Source: Sphingomonas sp. SUN019 (GTDB lineage Bacteria; Pseudomonadota; Alphaproteobacteria; Sphingomonadales; Sphingomonadaceae). From it: 64,000 nucleotides of DNA. A model generated the notes under the pieces. It did not search any database. It was not told the origin of the DNA and saw only the letters and a list, made by a program, of their open reading frames with translations. The stretch is from contig NZ_CP096971.1 in assembly GCF_024758705.1 (NCBI RefSeq), forward strand, positions 3,625,501-3,689,500, given 5' to 3'. Of the stretch, positions 24,278 through 33,435 are shown piece after piece; the first letter of the stretch is position 1; the number at the start of each line of letters is the position of its first letter. Made by a program: the position numbers and the translations under genes.

Positions 24278-25009
24278 CAATAACGCAAACGACCGCTTCC
24301 TGCCCCGCAGCGTTCCCGATTGGGAACGTTCAGCGGGAAAGCGCATCGGGGAAGGTCGCCGGACTACCGCCGATCGCACCACGTTCCTAAAAAATGTTCC
24401 CGATTGCGTTTTCCCAAAACTGCCGATGGGACACGGAGAAACGGGACTTTCGGCGTGTCGCGTTGATTGGTTGAATGGCGGGGAGTGGACGGAAGCCGTC
24501 GCTGCATTTTCCTACACGATGTCGATCTGCTACGGCTTTCTGATTGCCCGCCGCTCTTTGACTTCGCCGATCCATCCCGCTGCAGCGCGCCAATCGCTGT
24601 TCTCGACATTCGCGACGAAAATTGCGTCAGCGTCTCAACATTCTCAACATTCGCGGCGCAATCCGCCAGAACCCTGGCCAATTTTGAGCCGCGTTCGTCG
24701 AGGCTGGGCCGGCGTGCATCGCGCCCATCCCGCGCCGGTGCGACCTGATGCCGGCGGCTAGTTTCGTGTGAACTTGTGTGAACTTTGATGAACGGACTGT
24801 CCCTGCCAACCCGCCCCCAAACCGCGTGCGTTGGCGTGAACTTATCGTGACTTTTGAAAAGCGCCGAAAGCGTTTTTGGCCTAACCTTACCCTAACCTTC
24901 CGCGCCGCTCCCGTCCCCGGTCGCAACCCGCCTTCCCGCCCGCCCCGCCACCCGCTAAGCCCTCCGCACGCGCGGCGGGTCGGCCGCGAAGGTTCCACCG
25001 GAGAGACGG
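24278..25009. other. 732-bp stretch without a convincing gene
   Basis: Overlapping ORFs on both strands have no recognisable family and poor codon character. Visible structure: a 7-bp inverted repeat CGTTCCC-GATT-GGGAACG (24311-24328) with its left half repeated at 24392 (GTTCCCGATT); the motif CAACATTC in close repeats near 24650; and a 10-bp tandem repeat GTGTGAACTT at 24766-24785 with a near copy at 24835. Composition is lower in GC than the flanks. Possibly decayed accessory DNA plus the promoter of the downstream peptidase. Confidence 0.5.
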
Positions 25010-27217
25010 ATGCGTGCATGGTTGGTCGGGGTTGCAAATGTGGCTTTGCTGTTCGGAACGCCCGCGTTGGCCGCTGAGCAAAAACCCGCGGCGCTGACGC
25101 TGGAGCGCATCTTCGGCAGTCCCGATCTGGCCGGTGCGCAGCCGCAGTCGCTGAAACTGTCGCCCAACGGGACGCTGATCACGTCGGTGCGCAACCGGGA
25201 TGACGAGAAGGCGCGGTTCGACCTGTGGGCGCTCGACACGCGCACCGGCATGTCACGGATGCTGCTCGACTCGAAGAAGATCGGCAGCGGCGCGGAATTG
25301 TCCGAGGCGGAGAAGATGCAGCGCGAGCGCGATCGATCGCTGACCGGCAAGACCGGGATCGTGCAGTACGACTGGTCGCCCGACGGGAAATCGATCCTCG
25401 TCCCGCTCGACGGAGACCTCTATCTCGCCGGACTCGACGGCACGGCGCGGAAGCTGGAAGCGAAGGACGCGCTCAACCCAGCAATCTCCCCGCGCGGTGG
25501 CTTCGTCAGCTTCGTCCGCGATCAGAACCTTTGGGTTCAGCCGCTCGGCGGCGGCGCCCCGCGCGCGCTGACCAAGGACGGCGGCGGGACGGTCCATTTC
25601 GGCGAGGCGGAATTCGTCGCGCAGGAGGAAATGGATCGCCGCACGGGTTACTGGTGGTCGCCCGATGACGCGCACGTCGCGGTCGAGCGTTTCGACGAAG
25701 CGCCGGTGAAGGTGTTTACCCGCGCCGCGATCGGCGCGACGGGGACGAAGCTGTACGATCAGCGCTATCCCGCGGCGGGCACGCCCAACGTGCTGGTCGA
25801 CCTCTATGTCATGCGCCCCGACGGCAGTGGACAGGTGAAGGTCGATCTCGGCGCGAACCGCGACATCTATCTCGCGCGGGTCGACTGGGCGCCCGACGGG
25901 TCGCTCTACGTCCAGCGGCAGAGCCGCGACCAGCGCACGCTCGATATGCTGAAGGTGGACCTCGCTACCGGCACGACGCACGTGGTTTTCACCGAGAAAG
26001 CGGGCGCGAAGAGCTGGCTAAACCTCACCAGCAACTACCGCTTCCTGCGCGACGGCAGCCTGATTTGGAATTCGGAGCGCGATGGCTACAGTCATCTGTA
26101 CCGCTACGCCGACAGCCGCTGGACACAGCTGACCAAGGGGCCCTGGGTCGTCACCGATCTGGTCGGCGTCGACGAGGCGCAGGGCCGCATCTATCTGAGC
26201 GGGCTGAAGGACGACGTACTCGAAAGCCACGTCTATGCGCTCGATATCGCCCGACCGAACGTGCTGACACGCCTGACCGAACGCGGCTGGACCAATAGCG
26301 CGCGGATGGACGGCGCGGCGTCACGGATGATCGTCACCCGGTCGAATCCCAGGCAACCGGCGCAAGCGTACCTCGCCGATACCAGCGGTAAGCGGCTGAA
26401 CTGGATCAACGAGAATGCGGTGGTCGCTGGCCATCCCTATGCACCATATCTCGCCAGCCACCGGACGACGCAGTTTGGTACGACCAAGGCGGCGGACGGA
26501 TCGACCTTGCATTGGGAGATGATTACGCCGCCATTGGTGGCGGGCAAGAAATACCCCGTATTCTTCCAGCATTACGGCGGCCCCGGCACCGGACAACAAG
26601 TGACGCGCGGCTGGCAGGGAGCGTTGCCGCAATATCTGGTCGATCGCGGTTGGATATTCTTCCAGATCGACAATCGCGGATCGTACAATCGCGGCAAGGC
26701 GTTCGAGGACCAGATTTTCCGCGCCATGGGATCGGTCGAGGTCGAGGATCAGCTTGCGGGTGCGAAGTATCTGAAGACGCTGCCGTTCGTCGACGCTGGT
26801 AAGATCGCGACCTATGGTTGGTCCTATGGCGGCTATATGTCGCTGAAGATGCTGGAGAAGAACCCCGGCGTCTATGCCGCGGCGGTATCGGGCGCGCCGG
26901 TGACCGACTGGGCGCTGTACGATACGCACTACACCGAACGCTATATGGGCGATCCGAAGAGGGACGCGAAAGCCTATGCCGGATCGGGCGCGGTGGCGGA
27001 CGCGGGCAAGATCAAGGATCCGCTGCTGCTGATGCACGGCATGGCCGACGACAACGTCTTCCTCGACAATTCGACCGCGGTGGCGGCGGAACTGCAGGCG
27101 AAGAACGTGCCGTTCGAAATGATGTTCTACCCCGGCAAGACGCATGGCGCGGGGAAGGACGTGCATCCGTGGACCACGATCCTCGATTTCCTCGACCGCC
27201 ACGTGAAGGACAAGTAG
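25010..27217 (+). CDS. Secreted S9 (DPP4-type) prolyl dipeptidyl peptidase
   Basis: 735 residues with a signal peptide (about 1-22, ending ALAAEQ). The N-terminal part (about 40-480) is the DPP4 beta-propeller, including the Glu pair region EFVAQEEMDR that in DPP4 binds the peptide amino terminus. The C-terminal alpha/beta hydrolase has the nucleophile in GWSYGGYMS (Ser about 606), Asp in GMADDNVF and His in KTHGAG. Expected to release X-Pro dipeptides in the periplasm. Length matches bacterial DPP4 (about 720-760). Confidence 0.93.
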   Translation: MRAWLVGVANVALLFGTPALAAEQKPAALTLERIFGSPDLAGAQPQSLKLSPNGTLITSVRNRDDEKARFDLWALDTRTGMSRMLLDSKKIGSGAELSEAEKMQRERDRSLTGKTGIVQYDWSPDGKSILVPLDGDLYLAGLDGTARKLEAKDALNPAISPRGGFVSFVRDQNLWVQPLGGGAPRALTKDGGGTVHFGEAEFVAQEEMDRRTGYWWSPDDAHVAVERFDEAPVKVFTRAAIGATGTKLYDQRYPAAGTPNVLVDLYVMRPDGSGQVKVDLGANRDIYLARVDWAPDGSLYVQRQSRDQRTLDMLKVDLATGTTHVVFTEKAGAKSWLNLTSNYRFLRDGSLIWNSERDGYSHLYRYADSRWTQLTKGPWVVTDLVGVDEAQGRIYLSGLKDDVLESHVYALDIARPNVLTRLTERGWTNSARMDGAASRMIVTRSNPRQPAQAYLADTSGKRLNWINENAVVAGHPYAPYLASHRTTQFGTTKAADGSTLHWEMITPPLVAGKKYPVFFQHYGGPGTGQQVTRGWQGALPQYLVDRGWIFFQIDNRGSYNRGKAFEDQIFRAMGSVEVEDQLAGAKYLKTLPFVDAGKIATYGWSYGGYMSLKMLEKNPGVYAAAVSGAPVTDWALYDTHYTERYMGDPKRDAKAYAGSGAVADAGKIKDPLLLMHGMADDNVFLDNSTAVAAELQAKNVPFEMMFYPGKTHGAGKDVHPWTTILDFLDRHVKDK

Positions 27218-27293
27218 CCCAAGTAAAGCTATGTAGCGCACGCGGCGCGCCCGGTTTATGGGCGCGCCGGATACCGCAATGAGGAACGTCGAA

Positions 27294-28322
27294 ATGGGTT
27301 ACCGGATCGTGGTCGCGGGCGCGACGGGCAATGTCGGGCGCGAGATGGTCAACATCCTGGCCGAACGCGAATTTCCCGCCGACGAGATCGCGCTGGTCGC
27401 CAGCTCGCGCAGCCAGGGCGAGCAGATCGAATATGGCGAAACGGGCAAGATGCTCAAGGTTCAGAACATCGAGCATTTCGATCCCACGGGCTGGGACATG
27501 GCGCTGTTCGCGATCGGCAGCGAGGCGACCGCGGTTTACGCGCCGAAGTTTGCGAAGGCGGGCTGCACCGTGATCGACAATTCGTCGCTCTACCGCATGG
27601 ACCCCGACGTGCCGCTGATCGTGCCCGAGGTGAATCCGGAGGCGATCAGCGGCTATACGAAGCGCAACATCATCGCGAACCCGAATTGCTCGACCGCGCA
27701 GATGGTCGTCGCGCTGAAGCCGCTGCATGACGTCGCGCGGATCAAGCGCGTCGTCGTCGCGACCTATCAATCGGTATCGGGCGCGGGGAAACAGGGGATG
27801 GACGAGCTGTTCGAACAAAGCCGCAACATCTTCGTCGGAGATCCCGCGGTCGCGCAGAAATTCACCAAGCAGATCGCGTTCAACGTGATCCCGCACATCG
27901 ACAGTTTCCTGGACGACGGTTCGACCAAGGAGGAATGGAAGATGGTGGTCGAGACGAAGAAGATCCTAGACCCGAAGATCAAGGTAACCGCGACGTGCGT
28001 GCGCGTCCCCGTCTTCGTCGGCCATTCCGAAGCGATCAACATCGAATTCGAGGACGAAATCTCGGCCGAGCAGGCGCAGAATATCCTGCGCGAAGCGCCC
28101 GGCGTCATGCTGATCGACAAGCGCGAGGACGGCGGATACGTGACGCCCGTGGAATGCGTCGGCGATTACGCGACCTTCATCAGCCGCGTGCGCGAGGATT
28201 CGACCGTCGAGAACGGCCTGAACCTGTGGTGCGTATCCGATAATCTCCGCAAGGGCGCGGCGCTGAACGCGGTGCAGATCGCGGAGCTGCTGGGGCGGCG
28301 GCATCTGAAGAAGGCGGCTTGA
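27294..28322 (+). CDS. asd: Aspartate-semialdehyde dehydrogenase
   Basis: Reduces aspartyl phosphate to aspartate semialdehyde, at the branch to lysine/diaminopimelate, threonine and methionine. 342 residues from the ATG at 27294 before GYRIVVAGATGNVGREM (NADP-binding); an upstream start in frame adds 12 poorly conserved residues. Catalytic Cys is C132 in NPNCSTAQM, with SVSGAGKQG and GHSEAINIEF also matching the family. Confidence 0.96.
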   Translation: MGYRIVVAGATGNVGREMVNILAEREFPADEIALVASSRSQGEQIEYGETGKMLKVQNIEHFDPTGWDMALFAIGSEATAVYAPKFAKAGCTVIDNSSLYRMDPDVPLIVPEVNPEAISGYTKRNIIANPNCSTAQMVVALKPLHDVARIKRVVVATYQSVSGAGKQGMDELFEQSRNIFVGDPAVAQKFTKQIAFNVIPHIDSFLDDGSTKEEWKMVVETKKILDPKIKVTATCVRVPVFVGHSEAINIEFEDEISAEQAQNILREAPGVMLIDKREDGGYVTPVECVGDYATFISRVREDSTVENGLNLWCVSDNLRKGAALNAVQIAELLGRRHLKKAA

Positions 28323-28327
28323 GGCTG

Positions 28328-28346
28328 TGATAGCATGATGCTATCA
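28328..28346. promoter_or_regulatory. Perfect palindrome upstream of fitAB-type genes
   Basis: TGATAGCATGATGCTATCA: 9-bp arms around a single central G, ending 7 nt before the antitoxin ATG. FitA-type ribbon-helix-helix antitoxins bind such inverted repeats to autoregulate; the site assignment is inference. Confidence 0.7.
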
Positions 28347-28353
28347 TTCGATC

Positions 28354-28599
28354 ATGGGACAGGTTCTTATCCGCAATCTGGATGATGCGTTGCTGACCGA
28401 CTATCGTCGGGCGGCGAAGAACAATGGTCGCTCGCTTGAGGCGGAACTGCGCGCAGCGTTGGCGCAAGGCCGCCCCAAGAACAGGCCGTCCGTGGAGGAA
28501 CTCGCCGAATTGTCGCAGCGATTGTGGGCGATGACGCCGGAAAGCGCCGCGGTAGTGGACAGCACCTCGTACATTCGGTCGATGCGCGACGATCGATGA
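28354..28599 (+). CDS. FitA-type ribbon-helix-helix antitoxin
   Basis: 81 residues. The N-terminal Arc/FitA-like segment GQVLIRNLDDALLTDYRRAA with LEAELRAAL forms the DNA-binding ribbon-helix-helix; the C-terminal part (about 50-81) would bind the PIN toxin. Overlaps the toxin gene by 4 nt (ATGA). Preceded by a perfect palindrome. Confidence 0.9.
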   Translation: MGQVLIRNLDDALLTDYRRAAKNNGRSLEAELRAALAQGRPKNRPSVEELAELSQRLWAMTPESAAVVDSTSYIRSMRDDR

Positions 28600-29003
28600 T
28601 CGTCATCGATGCGACGGTTGCCGTAAAACTGATAACGCGCGAGCCGGGGGCCGACGCCGCCTTAGCGCGCATCAGCAAAGAGACCGATCGACTGGCACCT
28701 GACTGGGTACGACTTGAGGTGGCGTCCGCGTTGTCGAAAAAAGTCCGTACCGACGGTCTGCCCGCGCAGGTCGCGACCATGGCGCTGGCAGCAGTGGACA
28801 GTTATCTTACGGAGACGGCGGCGTCGCTCGACCTGATCGACGAAGCGTTTGCGCTGTCCTTGCAGTTGCAACACGCGGTGTACGACTGCCTGTATCTCGC
28901 GCTGGCGATACGGCACGATGCTCTGGTCGTCACCCATGACGAGAAATTCGTGCGTCGTGCGATTGCCGCCGGATACGCAACGCAAGTGGAACTGCTCAAG
29001 TAG
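28596..29003 (+). CDS. PIN-domain toxin (FitB/VapC type)
   Basis: 135 residues from the ATG overlapping the antitoxin stop. Acidic active-site residues D5 (IDATVAVKL), E41 (LEVASAL), D97 (VYDCLYLALA) and D115 (THDEKF) are present, consistent with a working RNase. Independent of the VapC at 19605: the two share only the domain pattern. Ends 9 nt before the convergent efflux pump gene. Confidence 0.92.
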   Translation: MIVIDATVAVKLITREPGADAALARISKETDRLAPDWVRLEVASALSKKVRTDGLPAQVATMALAAVDSYLTETAASLDLIDEAFALSLQLQHAVYDCLYLALAIRHDALVVTHDEKFVRRAIAAGYATQVELLK

Positions 29004-29012
29004 CGACCCTCC

Positions 29013-30593
29013 CTATTCCGCGTGCACGACCTCTATCTTGCCCTTCGGCTTCTTCAGCAGCAGCACCAGCGGCACGACCGCGATCGATATCCACGCCATA
29101 AGATAGAAATCGTCGATATAGGCGATCATCGCGGCCTGCTGATTGATCATGCCGTCGGCCGCCATCATCGCCGCGTCGGACAGTGAGCCAAAGCGGTCTA
29201 GCGCACCCAAATCCATCGCGGGGATCGTGTTCGCGGTGACGTGCTGGACAAGGTCGGCATGGCTGGTCTGGATGTTGCGCGCGAGCAGGACGGTCACCAT
29301 CGAGATGCCCGCCGACTGTCCGATCGAGCGCATCAGGTTGAGCAGGCTTGCGCCGTCGGTACGGTATTTGCCCTCCAGCGTCGCGAAGGCCAGGCTGTTC
29401 AGCGGCATGAACACCAGCCCCATGCCGAGGCCCTGGATGAAGCCGCTGACCACTACCGGCCAGTAATCCATCTCCAGCGAATAGTTCGCCATCATGCGCA
29501 GCGACGCGGCGAAGATGATGAGGCCCACGACGATCACGATCCGCGTGTCGACCTTCCCCATCAACTGCCCCGCCAGCCACATCGTAAACAGCACGCCCAC
29601 GCCGCGCGGGGCCATCATCAGCCCGGTGTCGATCACGGGATAACCGAACAATTGCTGCAGCATCGGCGGCAGCAGCGCCATCGGCGCCATCGTCGAGATG
29701 CCGACGACGACCATGAAGATCATCCCCATCACCAGATTGCGGTTCCGGAACAGGTGCCGGTCGAACAATGGCGCACGCGCGGTGACGAAATGGATCACCG
29801 CCAGCCATGCCGCGCCCACCGCGACCAGCCCTTCGATGATGATCTCCCAGCTGGCGAACCAATCCTCGCTCTGCCCGCGGTCGAGCATCAGCTGGAACGC
29901 CGCGACCGCCACGCCGAGATAGACGAACCCGGCATAGTCGAACGACCGTTTCGCCTTCGGCCGCGACGGCAACAGGAACCACAGGATCGCGAAGGTTGCG
30001 ATGCCGACGGGGACGTTCACGTAGAAAACCCAGCGCCAGTTATAGCTCTCGGTCAGCCAGCCGCCGATCACCGGACCCATGATCGGGCCGACCATCACGC
30101 CCATGCCCCACACGCTCATCGCCTTCGCGGCGCGTTCGGGCGGGTTGATATCGAGCATCGCGGTCTGCGACAGCGGGTTGATGAAGGCGGCGAACACGCC
30201 CTGCAGGATGCGGAACGCGACCATCTCCTCCAGGCTGGTCGCGATGCCGCACAGCATCGATGCGATGACGAAGCCGCCGGTCGCGATCAGGAACAGGTTG
30301 CGCGATCCCAGGCGTTCGGAAAGCCAGCCGGTCGCGGGCAGCGCGATCGCGGTCGCGACGATATAGCTGGTCAGCACCCACGTCACGGTGTCGACCGTCG
30401 CGCCCAGGCTGGTCTGCATATGCGGCAGCGCGACGTTGGCGATCGTGGTGTCGAGGATCTGCATGATCATCGCACCCATCACGCCAACCGTCAGCAGCCC
30501 GCGGTTCGTCGTCGCGAGCAAAGGCTTGCCCTCGGCCGGCGTGATCGGGCCAGCGCCCGAGCCGATCCTGGGCGTTTGCGCGGCGCTGGCCAT
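29013..30593 (-). CDS. emrB: EmrB/QacA-family DHA2 multidrug transporter
   Basis: Proton-driven drug exporter of the inner membrane. 526 residues with about 14 hydrophobic helices. Family motifs: DTTIANVALPHMQ at the end of helix 1, TGWLSERLGSR (motif A), and GPIMGPVIGGWL (motif C, antiporter). It overlaps emrA by 1 nt, so together they would form a tripartite pump with an outer-membrane channel not encoded nearby. Substrate unknown. Confidence 0.93.
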   Translation of the reverse strand: MASAAQTPRIGSGAGPITPAEGKPLLATTNRGLLTVGVMGAMIMQILDTTIANVALPHMQTSLGATVDTVTWVLTSYIVATAIALPATGWLSERLGSRNLFLIATGGFVIASMLCGIATSLEEMVAFRILQGVFAAFINPLSQTAMLDINPPERAAKAMSVWGMGVMVGPIMGPVIGGWLTESYNWRWVFYVNVPVGIATFAILWFLLPSRPKAKRSFDYAGFVYLGVAVAAFQLMLDRGQSEDWFASWEIIIEGLVAVGAAWLAVIHFVTARAPLFDRHLFRNRNLVMGMIFMVVVGISTMAPMALLPPMLQQLFGYPVIDTGLMMAPRGVGVLFTMWLAGQLMGKVDTRIVIVVGLIIFAASLRMMANYSLEMDYWPVVVSGFIQGLGMGLVFMPLNSLAFATLEGKYRTDGASLLNLMRSIGQSAGISMVTVLLARNIQTSHADLVQHVTANTIPAMDLGALDRFGSLSDAAMMAADGMINQQAAMIAYIDDFYLMAWISIAVVPLVLLLKKPKGKIEVVHAE

Positions 30594-31669
30594 CAGCGCG
30601 ACTGGACGTCGATCGACACGTCGGCGCTCAGCCCGGCGATCATCTGCCGCGGCGGATTGCCTTCGATCGCGATCCGCACCGGCACGCGCTGAGTCACCTT
30701 CACCCAATTGCCGTTGGCGTTCTGCGCCGGGAGGACCGAGAATTCGCTGCCCGTGCCCGCGCCGATCGACTGCACACGGCCGCGCACCTTCATATCTGGA
30801 TAGGCGTCGAGTTCGATCGTCGCGGGTTGTCCGACGCGCATGTGATCGAGGTCGGTTTCCTTGTAGTTCGCCTCCACCCACGGCTGCTGGCTAACGACCA
30901 GGCTGAGCGCGGGGACGCCGCTGGGGGTGATGTTGCCCACCTGCAGGCGGCTGGTCTGGCTGACGATGCCGTCCTTGGTCGCGCGAACGGTCGTGCGTTC
31001 GAGGTCGAACGCGGCCTTCTCGCGCTGCGCCAGCGCGGACTGGATCGCGGCGGGGGTGCCCGAGCCATTGCCGCTGCCGACCTGCTGGCGCGCCTTCGCC
31101 GCATCGGCCTGCGCACTGGAAAGGCGTGACCGGGCCGCGGCGACCTGTTGCGTCGCTGCATCCACCGCCGCGCGTGTCGTGAAACCGCGCTGCATCAACG
31201 CGTCCTGCCGGTCATAGGTCACCTGCGCGAGCCGGATGTCGGCCTGCGCGCTGGCGATGTCCGCCGCCGCGCCGCCGGCGTCGGTCGCCATGGTCGAGAC
31301 CTCCACGCGCGCCGCGGACAGCGACGCATTCGCTTGATCGAGCGCGATCTGATACGGGCGCGAATCGATACGGAACAGCACGTCGCCCGCCTTCACCCGC
31401 TGGTTCTCGCGTACGTTGACCTCGACGATGCGGCCCGACACGTCGGGGCTGATCGAGATCATGTCTTGCTGGACGTACGCATTGTCGGTGGAAATGAAGC
31501 GGCCCGAGGTCAGCCAGAAATAGCCGGCGACCAATGCGAGCAGCAATGGCACGCTGATCATCAGCGCCAGCCGGTCCCATCGGCGTTTCGGCCGAGTTTC
31601 TGGCGGCGCGCTCGGGATGCCGAGTTCTTCTTCGGCGACGAAATCGCGGCGCGGATCGGCGTCAGCCAT
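30593..31669 (-). CDS. emrA: EmrA-type membrane fusion protein
   Basis: Periplasmic adaptor of the EmrAB pump. 358 residues: cytoplasmic N-terminus, one membrane helix (about 33-53), then TDNAYVQQDMISISPDVSGRI (first half of the lipoyl domain), a long alpha-helical hairpin (about 115-210), the second lipoyl half, and a beta-barrel (QPWVEANYKETDLDHMRVGQ). Overlaps marR upstream by 8 nt and emrB downstream by 1 nt. Confidence 0.94.
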   Translation of the reverse strand: MADADPRRDFVAEEELGIPSAPPETRPKRRWDRLALMISVPLLLALVAGYFWLTSGRFISTDNAYVQQDMISISPDVSGRIVEVNVRENQRVKAGDVLFRIDSRPYQIALDQANASLSAARVEVSTMATDAGGAAADIASAQADIRLAQVTYDRQDALMQRGFTTRAAVDAATQQVAAARSRLSSAQADAAKARQQVGSGNGSGTPAAIQSALAQREKAAFDLERTTVRATKDGIVSQTSRLQVGNITPSGVPALSLVVSQQPWVEANYKETDLDHMRVGQPATIELDAYPDMKVRGRVQSIGAGTGSEFSVLPAQNANGNWVKVTQRVPVRIAIEGNPPRQMIAGLSADVSIDVQSR

Positions 31670-32108
31670 GCGCGGCCTCCCGCGGTTCGGGAAGGTCGAG
31701 CAGATTTTCGCGGATGCGCGACAATGACGCGCTCAGATGAGCCTGATCGCGGGAAGAAAGACCGTCAAGCGCGCCGACGAACAGTTCGTCCGCCATCCCG
31801 CGCAGCGATTCGAGGATCGGATGCGATTTCGGGAGCAGGAAAAGCTGCCATGCGCGGCGATCATTCGGATCGCGCCGCCGCTCGACCAGCCCGGCTTCCT
31901 CAAGCCGATCGACCATGCGGCACAGCGTGATCGGCTCCACCTCCAGCAGGTCGGCCAGACCGCCCTGGTTGATTCCCTCGTTACGGCTGATCGAGGTCAG
32001 CGCGCGCCATTGCGCACGCGTCGCGCCGATCGTCCGCGCCCGCTCATCGAAACGACGCCGCATCAGGCGCGATACGTCGCTCAACAAAAATCCAAAACTG
32101 TCGCTCAT
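31662..32108 (-). CDS. MarR-family regulator of the efflux operon
   Basis: 148 residues from the ATG at 32108 (MSDSFGFLL); an in-frame start 16 codons upstream would run through the promoter. Winged helix-turn-helix with QWRALTSISRNEGINQGGLADLLEVE and the wing RRRDPNDRRAW. As first gene of marR-emrA-emrB it probably represses its own operon and is released by a small ligand (inference from position). Confidence 0.93.
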   Translation of the reverse strand: MSDSFGFLLSDVSRLMRRRFDERARTIGATRAQWRALTSISRNEGINQGGLADLLEVEPITLCRMVDRLEEAGLVERRRDPNDRRAWQLFLLPKSHPILESLRGMADELFVGALDGLSSRDQAHLSASLSRIRENLLDLPEPREAAHG

Positions 32109-32116
32109 GGCTGCGC

Positions 32117-32137
32117 ATATAATGAGTGTGCTTATAT
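32117..32137 (-). promoter_or_regulatory. Likely MarR operator
   Basis: Inverted repeat ATATAA (32117-32122) and TTATAT (32132-32137), 9 nt apart, in an AT-rich patch 9 nt upstream of the marR start. This is a typical position and symmetry for MarR autorepression. Confidence 0.5.
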
Positions 32138-32204
32138 ATTGGAATAGCTGTCTCATGCGAAGATCGAGACGACGAATGTCATTTCTGCAATCGGGAGAGC
32201 AGTG

Positions 32205-32645
32205 ATGAGCAATATGACCGGCGGCTGTCAGTGCGGCCGCATCCGCTACACGGTGAAGATCGACAGCGACGACGCGTATCTATGCCATTGCCGCATGTGC
32301 CAGCGCGCCACCGGCGGGGTGTCGATCGCGTTCAAGAACGTGAAGCGCGCGGACGTGGCGTGGGAACGTGAACCCGATCGCTATCGCTCCTCGCCATTCG
32401 CCCGGCGCGGATTCTGCTCGGCGTGCGGAACGCCGCTCACCTTCGAATTCGACGAGGGTTCGGACAAACTGGATCTGACGGTCGGCAGCTTCGACGATCC
32501 GGCGCGGTTCAAACCGACCAGCCATTTTGGCGTCGAGAGCCGGCACGAGGCATGGCTGGACACACGCGGCTTGCCCGAACAGCGCAGCGACACCTATGCG
32601 CCGCTGAACGAACGATGGGAGAAGGCTGGTGGTCGGCCCGATTGA
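32205..32645 (+). CDS. GFA/CENP-V family zinc protein
   Basis: 146 residues. Zinc-binding cysteines are seen in GGCQCGRIRY, CHCRMCQRATGG and FCSACGTPLTF, the GFA-domain set. The founding member was reported to assist glutathione-formaldehyde adduct formation, but most homologues are uncharacterised, so the enzymatic role is open. ATG at 32205 used (GTG one codon earlier also possible). Overlaps the next gene by 17 nt. Confidence 0.88.
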   Translation: MSNMTGGCQCGRIRYTVKIDSDDAYLCHCRMCQRATGGVSIAFKNVKRADVAWEREPDRYRSSPFARRGFCSACGTPLTFEFDEGSDKLDLTVGSFDDPARFKPTSHFGVESRHEAWLDTRGLPEQRSDTYAPLNERWEKAGGRPD

Positions 32646-33381
32646 ATATTTCGACAGTTTCGACGGCACGCGGCTGGCATGGCGCGAAATGGGGGCGGGC
32701 CGGGCGGTCGTCCTGCTGCACGGCTTTTTCTCCGACGCGGAGACCAACTGGATCAAATTCGGCCACGCCGCCGCCATCGCCGCGAAGGGCTTCCGCGTCA
32801 TCATGCCGGACCTGCGCGCGCACGGTGAAAGCGCGAAGCCGCACGACGCGGCTGCCTATCCGCCCGATGCGCTGACGAAGGACGGGCACGCGCTGATCGC
32901 GCATCTCGGGCTGACCGACTATGATCTCGGCGGCTATTCGCTCGGCGCGCGCACGACGTCGCGGATGCTGGCGACGGGCGCGACGCCGGGGAAGGTGATC
33001 TTTTCCGGCATGGGGCTGGAAGGGCTGACCGGCGCGGATCGGCGCGCCGGGCATTTCCGCAATATCCTCACCAATCTCGGGAGCCATGAACGCGGCAGTC
33101 CGGAATGGCTGGCGGAGGCGTTCCTGAAGACGACCGGCGGCGATCCGGTCGCACTGCTGGGCATCATCGAGACGTTTGTGAGCACGCCGCTGACCGAGAT
33201 CGAAGCGTTCGACTGGCCGACTTTGTGCGTCAACGGCGCGGACGACGACGACAACGGGTCGGCAGCGGCGCTGGCCGATGCGCTGCCGAATGCGCGCTAT
33301 GTCGAGGTGCCGGGCGGGCATATGAGCGCGGTGGTGAAACCCGAGCTGGGTCAGGCGATGGCGGATTTTCTCGCCGCTTGA
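32629..33381 (+). CDS. Alpha/beta hydrolase
   Basis: 250 residues from a GTG inside the end of the GFA gene. Features: oxyanion-loop VVLLHGFFSD, DLRAHGES, nucleophile elbow GGYSLGART (Ser about 105), acid LCVNGADDDD and a C-terminal GGHMSAV histidine. A complete triad, so an active hydrolase (esterase, lyase or similar) is expected; substrate unknown. Likely co-transcribed with the GFA gene. Confidence 0.88.
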   Translation: MVGPIEYFDSFDGTRLAWREMGAGRAVVLLHGFFSDAETNWIKFGHAAAIAAKGFRVIMPDLRAHGESAKPHDAAAYPPDALTKDGHALIAHLGLTDYDLGGYSLGARTTSRMLATGATPGKVIFSGMGLEGLTGADRRAGHFRNILTNLGSHERGSPEWLAEAFLKTTGGDPVALLGIIETFVSTPLTEIEAFDWPTLCVNGADDDDNGSAAALADALPNARYVEVPGGHMSAVVKPELGQAMADFLAA

Positions 33382-33435
33382 CCGGGCCGGGCGGCGGTTC
33401 CAGTGTATCGGCATAACGATACACCAAGGGTAGCC

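Noticed and set aside
24132..24761. 209-codon plus-strand frame and a 105-codon minus-strand frame in the gene-poor stretch
   Set aside because: The first begins inside the lipoprotein gene, and neither has a recognisable motif, sensible codon pattern or ribosome site.
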